A stretch of DNA of 64,000 bases from Niabella aurantiaca DSM 17617 (GTDB lineage: Bacteria > Bacteroidota > Bacteroidia > Chitinophagales > Chitinophagaceae): assembly GCF_000374125.1 (NCBI RefSeq), contig NZ_KB893643.1, positions 379,645 to 443,644 on the forward strand. The letters are read 5' to 3'. The first letter of the stretch is position 1, and every line of letters begins with the position of its first letter. A program made the translations under genes and the position numbers. This document shows, piece by piece, positions 24,759-33,104 of this stretch. A model generated the notes under the pieces. That model ran no database searches. It was not told the DNA's origin and worked only from the letters and a program-made list of their open reading frames with translations.

Positions 24759-27281
24759 TTAAAACAATTCCTGCTGATTGGTGGGCTTCTCATTTTGCAC
24801 CCACTCCATCACTACGGATTTATTGTAGTCGGTCAGCTTGGCGCCTACAGCTTTCCAGCCCATTACATCGGTCATTTTCGCCAGCTTAAACTTCGCGCTC
24901 CGGATCTGGCTGCCCTTCCCGCTCTGCACCATCAGCACGGGCTCTTCCGCGGTAGTAGCACATTCCAGGTAGTTGCCATCCCCCTCCTTTATGAACAGGA
25001 ATTTATTTTTCAGCGTTGAGGTTTCAATCCTGAACCGCTTTACATTAAACTGCAGCATTTTCTGATCTACATACACCGCCGTGATGACCCGCTCCGGATC
25101 AAACCGCTCGATCAGCAATACCTTGTCCGCATCAAACTTCTGGATCATTTCCTGGTCGGTCACTTCATAATGCCCGTCTGTATAAAGCACCAGTATGCGG
25201 TCGTCCGGCTCAAACATACCCAGGTATTGTCCTTTTTCTTCCGAACTCAGCCGGCCAAACTTATCGTCAAACCAAAGCTTTCTTCCGCTAAGCGTGGCCC
25301 GGCCGGCTTCCTTGAACTTAACGGATTTAATGGAATACTTGGTCACCTGGTTGCCCATGCTGCTCCGTCCTTTGATGCCCAGCTCTTCAAAGTAAAAATC
25401 CAGTTCCTTGATACGGGCCGTCGAGTTCGGGCTCAGGGTGATCTTCACCACTTCCGCCTCTCCATTGGGGTTCACCGTAAAGTAATGTACTTTACTTTTA
25501 TCATCGCCTTTGGTAAGGTCGTACACTTTATCCCGCGTAATGCCGGTCACATTAAAGCGCTTGGCGTAGCTGACCCCGGTCTTCCCGTCCACGTAGATCA
25601 TATTATAGGTCGTACGCTCATCATTTTTTAAGAACACGGCCGCGTGCAGGATATCCTTGCCCACAAATGCCTTGTCCGATACTTTGATCACCTTCATGAT
25701 GCCCCGCTTGGTAAATACGATGATGTCGTCCAGATCGGAGCATTCAAAAAGGAACTCATCTTTCTTCAGTCCGGTACCGATAAACCCGCCGGAGCGGTCC
25801 ATATACAACTTGGCGTTGGCAATAACCACGTTCCGGGCTTCGATCACTTCAAATTGTTTGATCTCGGTTTTGCGCTCCCGTCCCTTGCCGAATTTTTTCA
25901 GCAGGTTATCAAAGTAGGCCACGGCATAATCCACCAGGTGCTCCAGGTCGTGCTTCACCTGTCTGATCTCTGCTTCCAGTCCTTTGATCTGCGCATTCAG
26001 TTCATCAATATCCAGTCGGTAGATCCTGCGGACGGGCTTTTCGGTCAGCTTCAGGATGTCTTCGCGGGTAATATCGCGCTTCAGTTGCTTTTTAAACGGT
26101 ACAAAGGCCTTATCAATTGCGCCGATCACCTTGTCCCAGGTCTCGTGCTTTTTTTCCAGCTCCTTGTAGATCTTTTCTTCGAAGAATATTTTTTCAAGTG
26201 AGGTATAATGCCACTTTTCATTCAGTTCCGCCAGCTTTATTTCCAGCTCCTTCTGCAGCAGGTCCCGGGTATTGTCTGCCGAGATCTTCAACAGATCCGG
26301 TACGGAAAGGAACTGAGGCTTCTTATTCACGATCACACAGGCGTTCGGAGAAACGGAGATCTCGCAGGAAGTAAATTTATACAATGCATCCATCGTAATG
26401 TCCGGGGAGATGCCGGGCGCCAGGTCCACCTGTACTTCTACGTTTGCAGCCGTATTATCGGTAACCTTTTTGATCTTTATTTTTCCCTGGTCATTGGCCT
26501 TCACAATGGACTCGATCAGCTGATCGGTGGTTACCCCGTAGGGAACGCTTTTGATCAGCAATGTCTTTTTATCGAGCTCTTCAATATGCGCCCGCACTTT
26601 TACCTTTCCGCCTCTTTTTCCCTGGTTATAATCCCCCACATCGATCATGCCGCCGGTCTGAAAATCGGGATACAGCTCAAACTTCTTTCCCCGCAGGTAT
26701 TTGATGGAAGCATCGATCAGCTCGATAAAATTGTGTGGCAGGATCTTGGTCGACAGCCCCACTGCGATCCCTTCTGCTCCCTGGGCCAGCAGCAGCGGAA
26801 ATTTCATCGGCAGCGTTATAGGCTCATTGTTCCTTCCGTCGTAGCTCAGCTGCCAGTCGGTCGTTTTGGCGTTGAATGCTACTTCCAGCGCAAATTTGCT
26901 CAGGCGTGCTTCAATGTATCGCGAAGCGGCCGCGTCATCGCCGGTCTCAATATTTCCCCAGTTACCCTGTGTATCGATCAGCAGGTCTTTTTGCCCCAGG
27001 TTCACCAGCGCATCGCGGATGCTCATATCCCCGTGCGGGTGGTACGACATGGTTTGCCCTACGATGTTGGCTACTTTATGCAGGCGGCCGTCATCCATCT
27101 GTTTCATGGAGTGAAGGATCCGGCGCTGCACCGGTTTCAGCCCGTCTTCAATGGCGGGTACCGCCCGTTCCAATATTACATAGGAGGCATAATCCAGGAA
27201 CCAGGTCTTAAACTGCCCCTGGAGCCCCGTCACCTCACTTTCTTCAAATGTTCCCTCTTGTGTTGCGCTATCGTCTTTCAT
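24759..27281 (-). CDS. parC: DNA topoisomerase IV subunit A (ParC-type)
   Basis: An 840-residue type IIA topoisomerase A subunit. The winged-helix core has VILERAVPAIEDGLKPVQRRIL, here written across residues ~34-56, the QTMSYHPHGD motif and the catalytic tyrosine in DDAAASRYIEARLS near residue 120. A long coiled coil (~360-490) and a C-terminal beta-propeller-like region follow, with no GyrA box visible. That and the Bacteroidota wording favour topoisomerase IV over gyrase. It decatenates daughter chromosomes with ParE, which is not in this window. The ATG at 27281 has a purine-rich leader; an in-frame TTG at 27296 is less likely. It overlaps the truncated DUF4260 frame by 14 bases. Confidence 0.9.
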   Translation of the reverse strand: MKDDSATQEGTFEESEVTGLQGQFKTWFLDYASYVILERAVPAIEDGLKPVQRRILHSMKQMDDGRLHKVANIVGQTMSYHPHGDMSIRDALVNLGQKDLLIDTQGNWGNIETGDDAAASRYIEARLSKFALEVAFNAKTTDWQLSYDGRNNEPITLPMKFPLLLAQGAEGIAVGLSTKILPHNFIELIDASIKYLRGKKFELYPDFQTGGMIDVGDYNQGKRGGKVKVRAHIEELDKKTLLIKSVPYGVTTDQLIESIVKANDQGKIKIKKVTDNTAANVEVQVDLAPGISPDITMDALYKFTSCEISVSPNACVIVNKKPQFLSVPDLLKISADNTRDLLQKELEIKLAELNEKWHYTSLEKIFFEEKIYKELEKKHETWDKVIGAIDKAFVPFKKQLKRDITREDILKLTEKPVRRIYRLDIDELNAQIKGLEAEIRQVKHDLEHLVDYAVAYFDNLLKKFGKGRERKTEIKQFEVIEARNVVIANAKLYMDRSGGFIGTGLKKDEFLFECSDLDDIIVFTKRGIMKVIKVSDKAFVGKDILHAAVFLKNDERTTYNMIYVDGKTGVSYAKRFNVTGITRDKVYDLTKGDDKSKVHYFTVNPNGEAEVVKITLSPNSTARIKELDFYFEELGIKGRSSMGNQVTKYSIKSVKFKEAGRATLSGRKLWFDDKFGRLSSEEKGQYLGMFEPDDRILVLYTDGHYEVTDQEMIQKFDADKVLLIERFDPERVITAVYVDQKMLQFNVKRFRIETSTLKNKFLFIKEGDGNYLECATTAEEPVLMVQSGKGSQIRSAKFKLAKMTDVMGWKAVGAKLTDYNKSVVMEWVQNEKPTNQQELF

Positions 27282-27450
27282 ATTCTTTCTTTCCAATAAT
27301 TCCTAAATGCGTGTATTTAAATCCTTCTTTCCGTTTCAGTCCATACCCCAGTGCCCGGTCCAGCGAAGCGTGGCCAAAAAGGATGATCCCCGAAAAGATC
27401 AGGACCGGCTCCTTCCATACAACCCCGGCAAGATAAAGCAAAACAGCCAC
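27268..27450 (-). pseudogene. 5'-truncated DUF4260 remnant overlapping the parC start
   Basis: Sixty residues from a possible GTG start, containing the end of a membrane helix (LLYLAGVVWKEPVLIFSG) and the DUF4260 hallmark FGHASLDRALGYGL followed by GFKYTHLG. The family is normally about 115 residues with two more N-terminal helices; this copy begins mid-family. It lies in the same frame as the DUF1835 gene, nine bases after its stop, and runs 14 bases into parC. I infer that a deletion joined the DUF1835 3' end to the middle of a DUF4260 gene. It could still be translated by reinitiation. Confidence 0.6.
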
Positions 27451-27459
27451 TGTTTTTGT

Positions 27460-28311
27460 TTATCCTTCCGGTTCCGCCGGCAGTGCTTCTGTTGTTTCTT
27501 TTTTCCCCGCCAGCCGTACATCAAAGCTCTTCCAGTCCTTATCTATATCCCCTTCTGCCTGTACTCTTCCGGAGGCTACCAGCTCCTTCAAACGCCACAT
27601 AATAAAAATATCGCCCGTTTTGATCTTCATCCGGTTCAGCGTGTTTGATAATACCCGCGTTGCTTTTTGCCATTCGCCGGTAAGATTTTTTAAAATTTCG
27701 TCGTCATAAAACGAAGCCTCCCTGCCGGCAATTTTCTTTCCGCCTTCCAGCATGCGCACCGGGCTGTTTTCCTGTACCAGCTTATTCCATTCATCCGGGT
27801 CAATTTCAAATTCGCTCAGGGTAACCGGCCGGGCCAGCTTCTTAGCCTTGAGGAACTCTGCCGGCCGGATCTCCCACAGCCAGGAAGGATAAAAGATCAA
27901 TCCTTTTTCATTAATGAAGGGGAGGTTATTGAGGTATAGCACCATCACGCGGCCCTGGAATTCTTTCAGCTGGGGGATGAGCCAGTAATAACCGGATACA
28001 TCATGCTGGTTCTGCCCCATCCATATCCAGAGCACTTCCTCCGGATCAGCGTTGAGCTGGGCCTTTAATGCCGCAACCGTTTTACGGTCGTCAAAGCTGC
28101 CCACCAGGTCCCCCGGGTAGGGCGATCCTTCGGACAGTTCCTGCCACCAGGCCAGCCGGGCCTGCCAGCCCTCTTCGGAATCCAAACCAGCCAAAGGCCC
28201 CACAGCAAAATCATCCCTGATCTGTACCACAGGCCCCTGCAGGGTTTCATCCAGTGCCGTTACTTCTTTCATCAGGTCCACCTCTACCTGGTTAAATACG
28301 ATATGGATCAT
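27460..28311 (-). CDS. DUF1835/DUF3658 domain protein
   Basis: A 283-residue cytosolic protein starting MIHIVFNQVEVDLMKEV, the typical DUF1835 opening, with QIRDDFAVGPL near residue 32, an acidic middle part and a C-terminal DUF3658-like helical domain (around LSNTLNRMKIKTGDIFIMWR). Function is unknown; these proteins are widespread in Bacteroidota and Firmicutes. The start at 28311 was chosen over an in-frame ATG at 28335 because a perfect promoter (-33 TTG, 20-base spacer, TAGATTTG) ends at 28333, between the two. That promoter is embedded in the dnaJ terminator. A truncated DUF4260 and parC follow on the same strand. Confidence 0.85.
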   Translation of the reverse strand: MIHIVFNQVEVDLMKEVTALDETLQGPVVQIRDDFAVGPLAGLDSEEGWQARLAWWQELSEGSPYPGDLVGSFDDRKTVAALKAQLNADPEEVLWIWMGQNQHDVSGYYWLIPQLKEFQGRVMVLYLNNLPFINEKGLIFYPSWLWEIRPAEFLKAKKLARPVTLSEFEIDPDEWNKLVQENSPVRMLEGGKKIAGREASFYDDEILKNLTGEWQKATRVLSNTLNRMKIKTGDIFIMWRLKELVASGRVQAEGDIDKDWKSFDVRLAGKKETTEALPAEPEG

Positions 28312-28332
28312 CTTTTGTGTTTTATAGTGGCG

Positions 28333-28363
28333 CAAATCTAAAACAAAACAGCCTCAAACCCAA
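28333..28363 (-). promoter_or_regulatory. Promoter of the DUF1835 gene, overlapping the dnaJ terminator
   Basis: Minus-strand -33 TTG (28361-28363), 20-base spacer, perfect -7 box TAGATTTG (28333-28340). The spacer contains the descending arm and T tract of the dnaJ terminator, a compact shared element. Confidence 0.6.
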
Positions 28364-28378
28364 GACGGTCTGAAGCTG
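28341..28378 (-). terminator. Terminator of grpE-dnaJ
   Basis: Eleven-base-pair stem CAGCTTCAGAC / GTTTGAGGCTG with two G-T pairs and an eight-base loop, followed by TTTTGTTTT on the minus strand. Confidence 0.7.
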
Positions 28379-28443
28379 AAATAAAGTTTTCTGGTCCCGG
28401 CCGGCGTTCCCTGCCGCCATTGCCGCGCCCTGCAGTATATGGA

Positions 28444-29601
28444 TTAACTGAATATATCTCTTATTTTATCAAAAAAGCCTTTTTCCGCCTTTTCCGGTTG
28501 TGGTTTCAGGTTGGCCGATCCGGACAACTTCTCCAGCAATTCTTTTTCTTCCTCGTTTAATTGCTGGGGCGTCCATACATTCACCTGTATCAGCTGGTCG
28601 CCCTTTTCATAATGGGCATGTACATTGGGAAAACCTTTTCCCTTCAGCCGGAAGATCTTCCCGCTTTGTGTGCCGGGGGGGATCTTGATCTTTGCCCGCC
28701 CATCAATGGTTGGCACTTCCAGGCTGGTGCCAAAAACCGCATCCGTAAAGGATATATGCAGGTCATACGCCACATTCAGGCCTTCCCGGTGCAGCTCTTT
28801 ATGTGCCTCTTCCTCGATCAGCACGATCAGGTCACCGGCCATACCGCCACGCTCGCCCGCATTCCCCTTCCCGCTTACGCTCAGCTGCATACCCGCCTGA
28901 ACGCCTGCTGGTACATCAATAGTAATGGTCTCTTCTGCATACACCCTTCCTTCGCCTTTACAGCTGCCGCATTTTGCGGTGATGGTGGTTCCTTCACCGT
29001 TACAGGTCGGACAGGTCGTAACCGTTTGCATCTGCCCGAGGAACGTATTCTGCACACGACGCACCTGGCCGGAACCCTGGCAGGTGGCACAGGTTTGCAC
29101 ACTCCCTTTATCCTTGGCACCGCTACCCCCGCAGGTGGAACAGCTTACATATTTTTTAACCTTGATGTTCTTTGTTACGCCTTTGGCGATCTCCTCATAG
29201 CTCAGCTTCAGCTTTACCCGCAGGTTGCTGCCCCGCACTCCTCTGGCCCGCTGGCCCTGACGGCCGCTGCGTCCGCCTCCGAAAAAGCTTCCGAACAGAT
29301 CCTCGCCAAATACATCTCCAAACTGGCTGAAGATATCATCCATATTCATGCCGCCACCAAAACCACGTCCGTTACCGCTTACACCGGCATGACCAAACCG
29401 GTCATACTGCGCGCGCTTGTCCGCATCACTCAGGATCTCGTAAGCCTCCGCAGCCTCTTTAAATTTTTCTTCTGCAGCCTTATCACCGGGGTTACGGTCC
29501 GGGTGAAACTGCATAGCCACCTTCCGGTAGGCTTTTTTTATTTCCTCAGCGGAAGCAGATTTTGAAACCCCCAGTACCTCGTAATAATCTCTTTTTGACA
29601 T
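28444..29601 (-). CDS. dnaJ: Chaperone protein DnaJ
   Basis: A 385-residue class I DnaJ that stimulates DnaK ATPase and delivers substrates. It has a J domain with the HPD motif (FHPDRNPGD near residues 32-40), a Gly/Phe/Arg-rich linker (about 72-118), four zinc-binding CxxCxGxG repeats ([32 protein letters not shown] between about 155 and 220), and two C-terminal beta-barrel substrate domains. The start is one base after the grpE stop, so the genes are tightly coupled. dnaK is not in the window, as is frequent in Bacteroidota. A terminator follows. Confidence 0.97.
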   Translation of the reverse strand: MSKRDYYEVLGVSKSASAEEIKKAYRKVAMQFHPDRNPGDKAAEEKFKEAAEAYEILSDADKRAQYDRFGHAGVSGNGRGFGGGMNMDDIFSQFGDVFGEDLFGSFFGGGRSGRQGQRARGVRGSNLRVKLKLSYEEIAKGVTKNIKVKKYVSCSTCGGSGAKDKGSVQTCATCQGSGQVRRVQNTFLGQMQTVTTCPTCNGEGTTITAKCGSCKGEGRVYAEETITIDVPAGVQAGMQLSVSGKGNAGERGGMAGDLIVLIEEEAHKELHREGLNVAYDLHISFTDAVFGTSLEVPTIDGRAKIKIPPGTQSGKIFRLKGKGFPNVHAHYEKGDQLIQVNVWTPQQLNEEEKELLEKLSGSANLKPQPEKAEKGFFDKIRDIFS

Positions 29602-29602
29602 C

Positions 29603-30157
29603 TTATTTACCTACTACAACTTTTGCGTGACGGATAATTTTATCATTCAGATAATAGCCCTTGGTTATTTCATCCACCACCTTACCCTTCAGGCCTGCAT
29701 CCGGGGCAGGTATCTCGGTAATGGCTTCAAAAACATCCGGGTCAAAATCTTTTCCAATGGCTTCCATCGGTTTTAATCCTTTTGCCTGCAGAATATTTTT
29801 GAGTTTATTGAATACCAGTTTTACTCCTTCCTTTAATGCTACATTATCATCGGATTTTTCAAATTCAGCCTGGGCGCGGTCCGCATCATCGAGCACATCC
29901 AGGAGGTCTGTGATCACATCCCTGCCTGCGGTCTGAAACAGCTCTACCCGCTCTTTTGCGGTCCTTTTCCGGAAATTATCAAACTCCGCTGCGAGGCGTA
30001 CATATTTATCCTTGCTTTCACGTAACTCGGTCTCCAATGCTTCCTGCTCGGACTCCACCAACGGGTCTGTCAGATGTTCCGTTCCGCTAACATTTTCATC
30101 AGCATTGATATTCAAACCATTGTTCTCTTCCTCCGGAAGTTGCGTATTTTCATTCAT
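29603..30157 (-). CDS. grpE: Nucleotide exchange factor GrpE
   Basis: A 184-residue GrpE. An acidic, low-complexity N-terminus ([20 protein letters not shown]) precedes a long coiled coil (about 40-85, with [21 protein letters not shown]) and a C-terminal beta-wing domain ([25 protein letters not shown] spread over ~145-172, ending HAKVVVGK). It drives ADP release from DnaK. It forms an operon with dnaJ. Its upstream region holds a perfect vegetative -7 box and, overlapping it, a sigma-54-like site, which may allow heat-shock control. Confidence 0.95.
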   Translation of the reverse strand: MNENTQLPEEENNGLNINADENVSGTEHLTDPLVESEQEALETELRESKDKYVRLAAEFDNFRKRTAKERVELFQTAGRDVITDLLDVLDDADRAQAEFEKSDDNVALKEGVKLVFNKLKNILQAKGLKPMEAIGKDFDPDVFEAITEIPAPDAGLKGKVVDEITKGYYLNDKIIRHAKVVVGK

Positions 30158-30178
30158 ACTTTTTACTTATTTAGTTGG

Positions 30179-30207
30179 CAAACCTATGCCGTCAATAATA
30201 CTGCCAA
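30179..30207 (-). promoter_or_regulatory. grpE-dnaJ promoter region with vegetative -7 box and sigma-54-like site
   Basis: Minus strand: TTGGCA-N6-TTGA at 30191-30207 resembles the sigma-54 consensus TTGGCACG-N4-TTGCA with correct GG to -12 spacing but GA in place of the near-invariant GC. Ten bases on, TAGGTTTG (30179-30186) matches the vegetative -7 box, with a TTG 18 bases upstream. TTGGCA and TGCCAA at the ends also form an inverted repeat. Confidence 0.45.
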
Positions 30208-30357
30208 TACTGTTATAAAGACAAAATGGCGGTTCTTCTCAGCATTTCCCGAATAAAACGGAGGTTTTCAAAAAAAACAGCCTCTGTTTTAAGCTTTTAT
30301 GCTTTTTTTAAGTCAAAAAATCAGTAGTTTCAATTTCCAAAAATAACACTAATCTCA

Positions 30358-32757
30358 ATGAGTCTGAAAAAGCTGGTCATTTTAGCCATCACCCTTGGCA
30401 ATCTGCTTGCCGCCAAAGCACAAACACTGGAACAAAAGCTTGATCAATGGGGACAAAAAAGCACGATCGAGAAACTATACCTTCACCTGGACCGCGAATC
30501 GTACATTGCCGGGCAATCGATCTGGTTCAAAGGATATTTTTTGTCTGACTACACTCCCAGTGTCAAAAACTCATCGGTGTACCTGGAGCTGCTCAACAAT
30601 AAATCGGCCGTGGTGGTGCGCCAGATCTTCCCCGCCTACCTGGGTGTTTCGATGGGGCAGCTGGAGATACCGGAAAATTTTCCTTCTGGCTCCTACCAGA
30701 TAAGAGCCTACAGCCCCCTGATGCTCAATCAGCCGGGATTTGTGTACAGCAAACGGATCGAGATCTTTGGAGCGGCCGCCAAAGAAACAAAGACAAAGGC
30801 AACAGCCGCCAATACAATCGACCTGCAATTCTTTCCGGAAGGGGGCAACTTCATCCTGGCCCTTTTGAACAACGTGGCCTTTAAAGCCGTGGACCAGAAC
30901 GGCTATCCGGTCAGCGTATCCGGGCTGCTCAAAAACAATAAAGGAGAAACAGTTACCCGCCTATCTGCCGTGCACGACGGCATGGGGGTGTTTACGCTGG
31001 TGCCCCAGGCCTCCGAAAATTACTATGTGGTCCTGGACCAGGAACCGTCCAAACAATATCCGCTGCCGGCTGCCACCACCAAAGGGATCACCTTTACGGT
31101 TGTCAACTCGCCCAAGGGAAAACAATTCAAGATCGAGCACCCCAAGGGGGTTCCCCAGGAGTTCCGCGCCGCCTACATGATCGGGCAAATGGAAAACCAG
31201 GTCCTTTTTAAACAACCCCTCCAGCAGGAAAAGGACCTGATCGGCGGGGTGATCCAGACCACCAACCTGTTATCCGGCATCCTCCATCTGACGGTTTTCA
31301 ACAAGGACCATATGCCGCTGGCCGAACGGATCTCCTTTGTCAACAATAAGGAATACCAGCTTCCCGGGGAGCTGGTGGCAGACACGCTCAACACAACAGC
31401 CCATCAACGGAACCGGTTCAACTTTCATCTAAAAGATACGATTATCGGAAACTTCAGCGTTTCCGTAACGGATGCGGACTACGAAACCGATCCGTACCGC
31501 CCACTGAATATCTATGCTTATTTTCTCCTGAACAGCGACCTCAAAGGATACATTCATAACCCTGCCTACTATTTCCGGTCGGATGCAGACTCCGTAAAGA
31601 ACGCCCTGGACCTGGTAATGATGACCAACGGCTGGACCCGCTTTAAATGGAGCGAAGTGACGGGGAACACCCTTCCCGCCCCCCTGTATCATGATCAGGG
31701 TTACATTCACCTGGCAGGAAAGGTAAATATAGAAGGCACCCGGAAAGCCTTTGCCAACAAAGACCTGATCCTGATGATGCGGCCGGTGGACACGCTCCAT
31801 GGCAAAGTCGGACCTACAAAAATGATCCATACGGACTCCACGGGAAATTTTCGGATGGATTCCATGATCTTTTATGACAGAATGCACCTCCTGTTTTCCG
31901 ATATAAAAGGATCCAAAAGCAAATTCATCAAAGTAAAAATGGATGCGGATTCGCTGAGCCGCAGCTATGATATGCCTCCGCTGCAATTGCCATACCGGGA
32001 TACCCTCAATTCCCAGACAGAAGAAAAAATGCTGAGCGCTTATGACGACTATTTAAAAGCAGAAGGCCTTACACTAAAAAACGTAACGGTAAAAGCCAGG
32101 CAGAAAAGCGAAACCGAAAAATTAGAGGATGAATATACCAGTGGTTTGTTCTCCGGAGGCATTAATTCCAGGGTCCTGGACCTCCGGAATGAGCCCGGGG
32201 GCGGCATGAACATCTTTGAATACATACAGGGGCGGATACCCGGGGTAACCGTTTCAAGGACAGACGGCCAGTACGTGGTAAAATACAGGGACGGCGGTTT
32301 TGGAGGCAGTAACATGACACTCTATCTCGATGAGATGCAGACCGACCCTATTTTTATCGAATCCATACCCGTAAACGACATCGCATTCATAAAAGTAATG
32401 GGCAACTTTGTAGGGGCCAGCGGCGGTGGCAGTGCTCTGGCCATCTATTTGAAAAAGGGGGTGGATCGGCTGGCGTCCACCGCATCGGCTACCGATATCG
32501 TCATGTACAAAGGATATTCGATCATCAAACAGTTCTATGCACCCGATTATGACCTTAAGAATGTAGACACTTCCAAACCGGACGAACGGCTGACACTGGC
32601 CTGGCTTCCGGATATCTACCTGGCTAATGTGAGCCCGAAGGTTCCCATCGTTTTTTACAATAACGACCGTACCAAACGGTTCAAAGTAGTAGTGGAAGGC
32701 GTTACTAACGATGGAAGAATGCTCATGCTCGAAAAAACATTTGAGGCCACGCAATGA
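30358..32757 (+). CDS. Secreted MG2-domain protein with C-terminal TonB-plug domain, copy 1
   Basis: A 799-residue exported protein (signal peptide about 1-21, ending AKAQ). Residues ~38-140 form an alpha-2-macroglobulin MG2-type domain (YLHLDRESYIAGQSIWFKGYF). Further beta-sandwich modules follow, with FFPEGGNF and TNGWTRFKW landmarks. Residues ~610-710 match a TonB-dependent receptor plug domain (NIFEYIQGRIPGVTV, LYLDEM, ending AIYLKKG). There is no following 22-strand barrel; the protein ends about 80 residues later with YNNDRTKRFKVVVEG. It is paralogous to the next gene with all landmarks collinear. Proteins like this are common in Bacteroidota but uncharacterised. A cell-surface or periplasmic assembly role is inferred. 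Confidence 0.85.
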   Translation: MSLKKLVILAITLGNLLAAKAQTLEQKLDQWGQKSTIEKLYLHLDRESYIAGQSIWFKGYFLSDYTPSVKNSSVYLELLNNKSAVVVRQIFPAYLGVSMGQLEIPENFPSGSYQIRAYSPLMLNQPGFVYSKRIEIFGAAAKETKTKATAANTIDLQFFPEGGNFILALLNNVAFKAVDQNGYPVSVSGLLKNNKGETVTRLSAVHDGMGVFTLVPQASENYYVVLDQEPSKQYPLPAATTKGITFTVVNSPKGKQFKIEHPKGVPQEFRAAYMIGQMENQVLFKQPLQQEKDLIGGVIQTTNLLSGILHLTVFNKDHMPLAERISFVNNKEYQLPGELVADTLNTTAHQRNRFNFHLKDTIIGNFSVSVTDADYETDPYRPLNIYAYFLLNSDLKGYIHNPAYYFRSDADSVKNALDLVMMTNGWTRFKWSEVTGNTLPAPLYHDQGYIHLAGKVNIEGTRKAFANKDLILMMRPVDTLHGKVGPTKMIHTDSTGNFRMDSMIFYDRMHLLFSDIKGSKSKFIKVKMDADSLSRSYDMPPLQLPYRDTLNSQTEEKMLSAYDDYLKAEGLTLKNVTVKARQKSETEKLEDEYTSGLFSGGINSRVLDLRNEPGGGMNIFEYIQGRIPGVTVSRTDGQYVVKYRDGGFGGSNMTLYLDEMQTDPIFIESIPVNDIAFIKVMGNFVGASGGGSALAIYLKKGVDRLASTASATDIVMYKGYSIIKQFYAPDYDLKNVDTSKPDERLTLAWLPDIYLANVSPKVPIVFYNNDRTKRFKVVVEGVTNDGRMLMLEKTFEATQ

Positions 32758-33104
32758 TCTTCCGGTCTGTCTGTTATGTAATTTCATTAAGAAAAGCATC
32801 TATCAATCAAATCAGGGAATAAGAGCGCCCCACGCATTTCTGTTCCGGATAGCTGGGAACCTAAGGTCAGGTATCAAGGGGGCCGGTCAGGTGCATGTAC
32901 TCACGCGCCACTTCAGGAATACACTGTTATGCCCTGGAAAAATGCATCAGCCGTGCTGATCCCGGATCCCCCGGCAAACCGGCAGCTACGGCCTCATCCG
33001 CAGGTCAGCGGCATTCAAAACAGAATGCGCCTTTCAGGAACAAAATCTGCAGATCCGGAACCATTTGCAGATTATTTTGTAATTTTCTTATAAAACATCA
33101 GCTA
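32758..33104. other. Intergenic region between the MG2/Plug paralogues
   Basis: 347 bases. It contains short words of the type AAATCTGCAGATC and TTTGCAGATT near 33040-33075, which recur in other intergenic regions of this window, and an AT-rich stretch with TTATTTTGTAATTTTCTTAT just before the second gene. An in-frame upstream extension of the second gene through this stretch has no protein-like character. No terminator is obvious. Confidence 0.4.

Noticed and set aside
26208-27299. 363-residue plus-strand frame opposite parC
   Set aside because: Antisense shadow of the ParC core, with no domain and no start signal.
32895-33104. 70-residue N-terminal extension of MG2/Plug copy 2
   Set aside because: The extension is Pro/Ser/Arg-rich intergenic sequence, while an authentic signal peptide starts at 33105.
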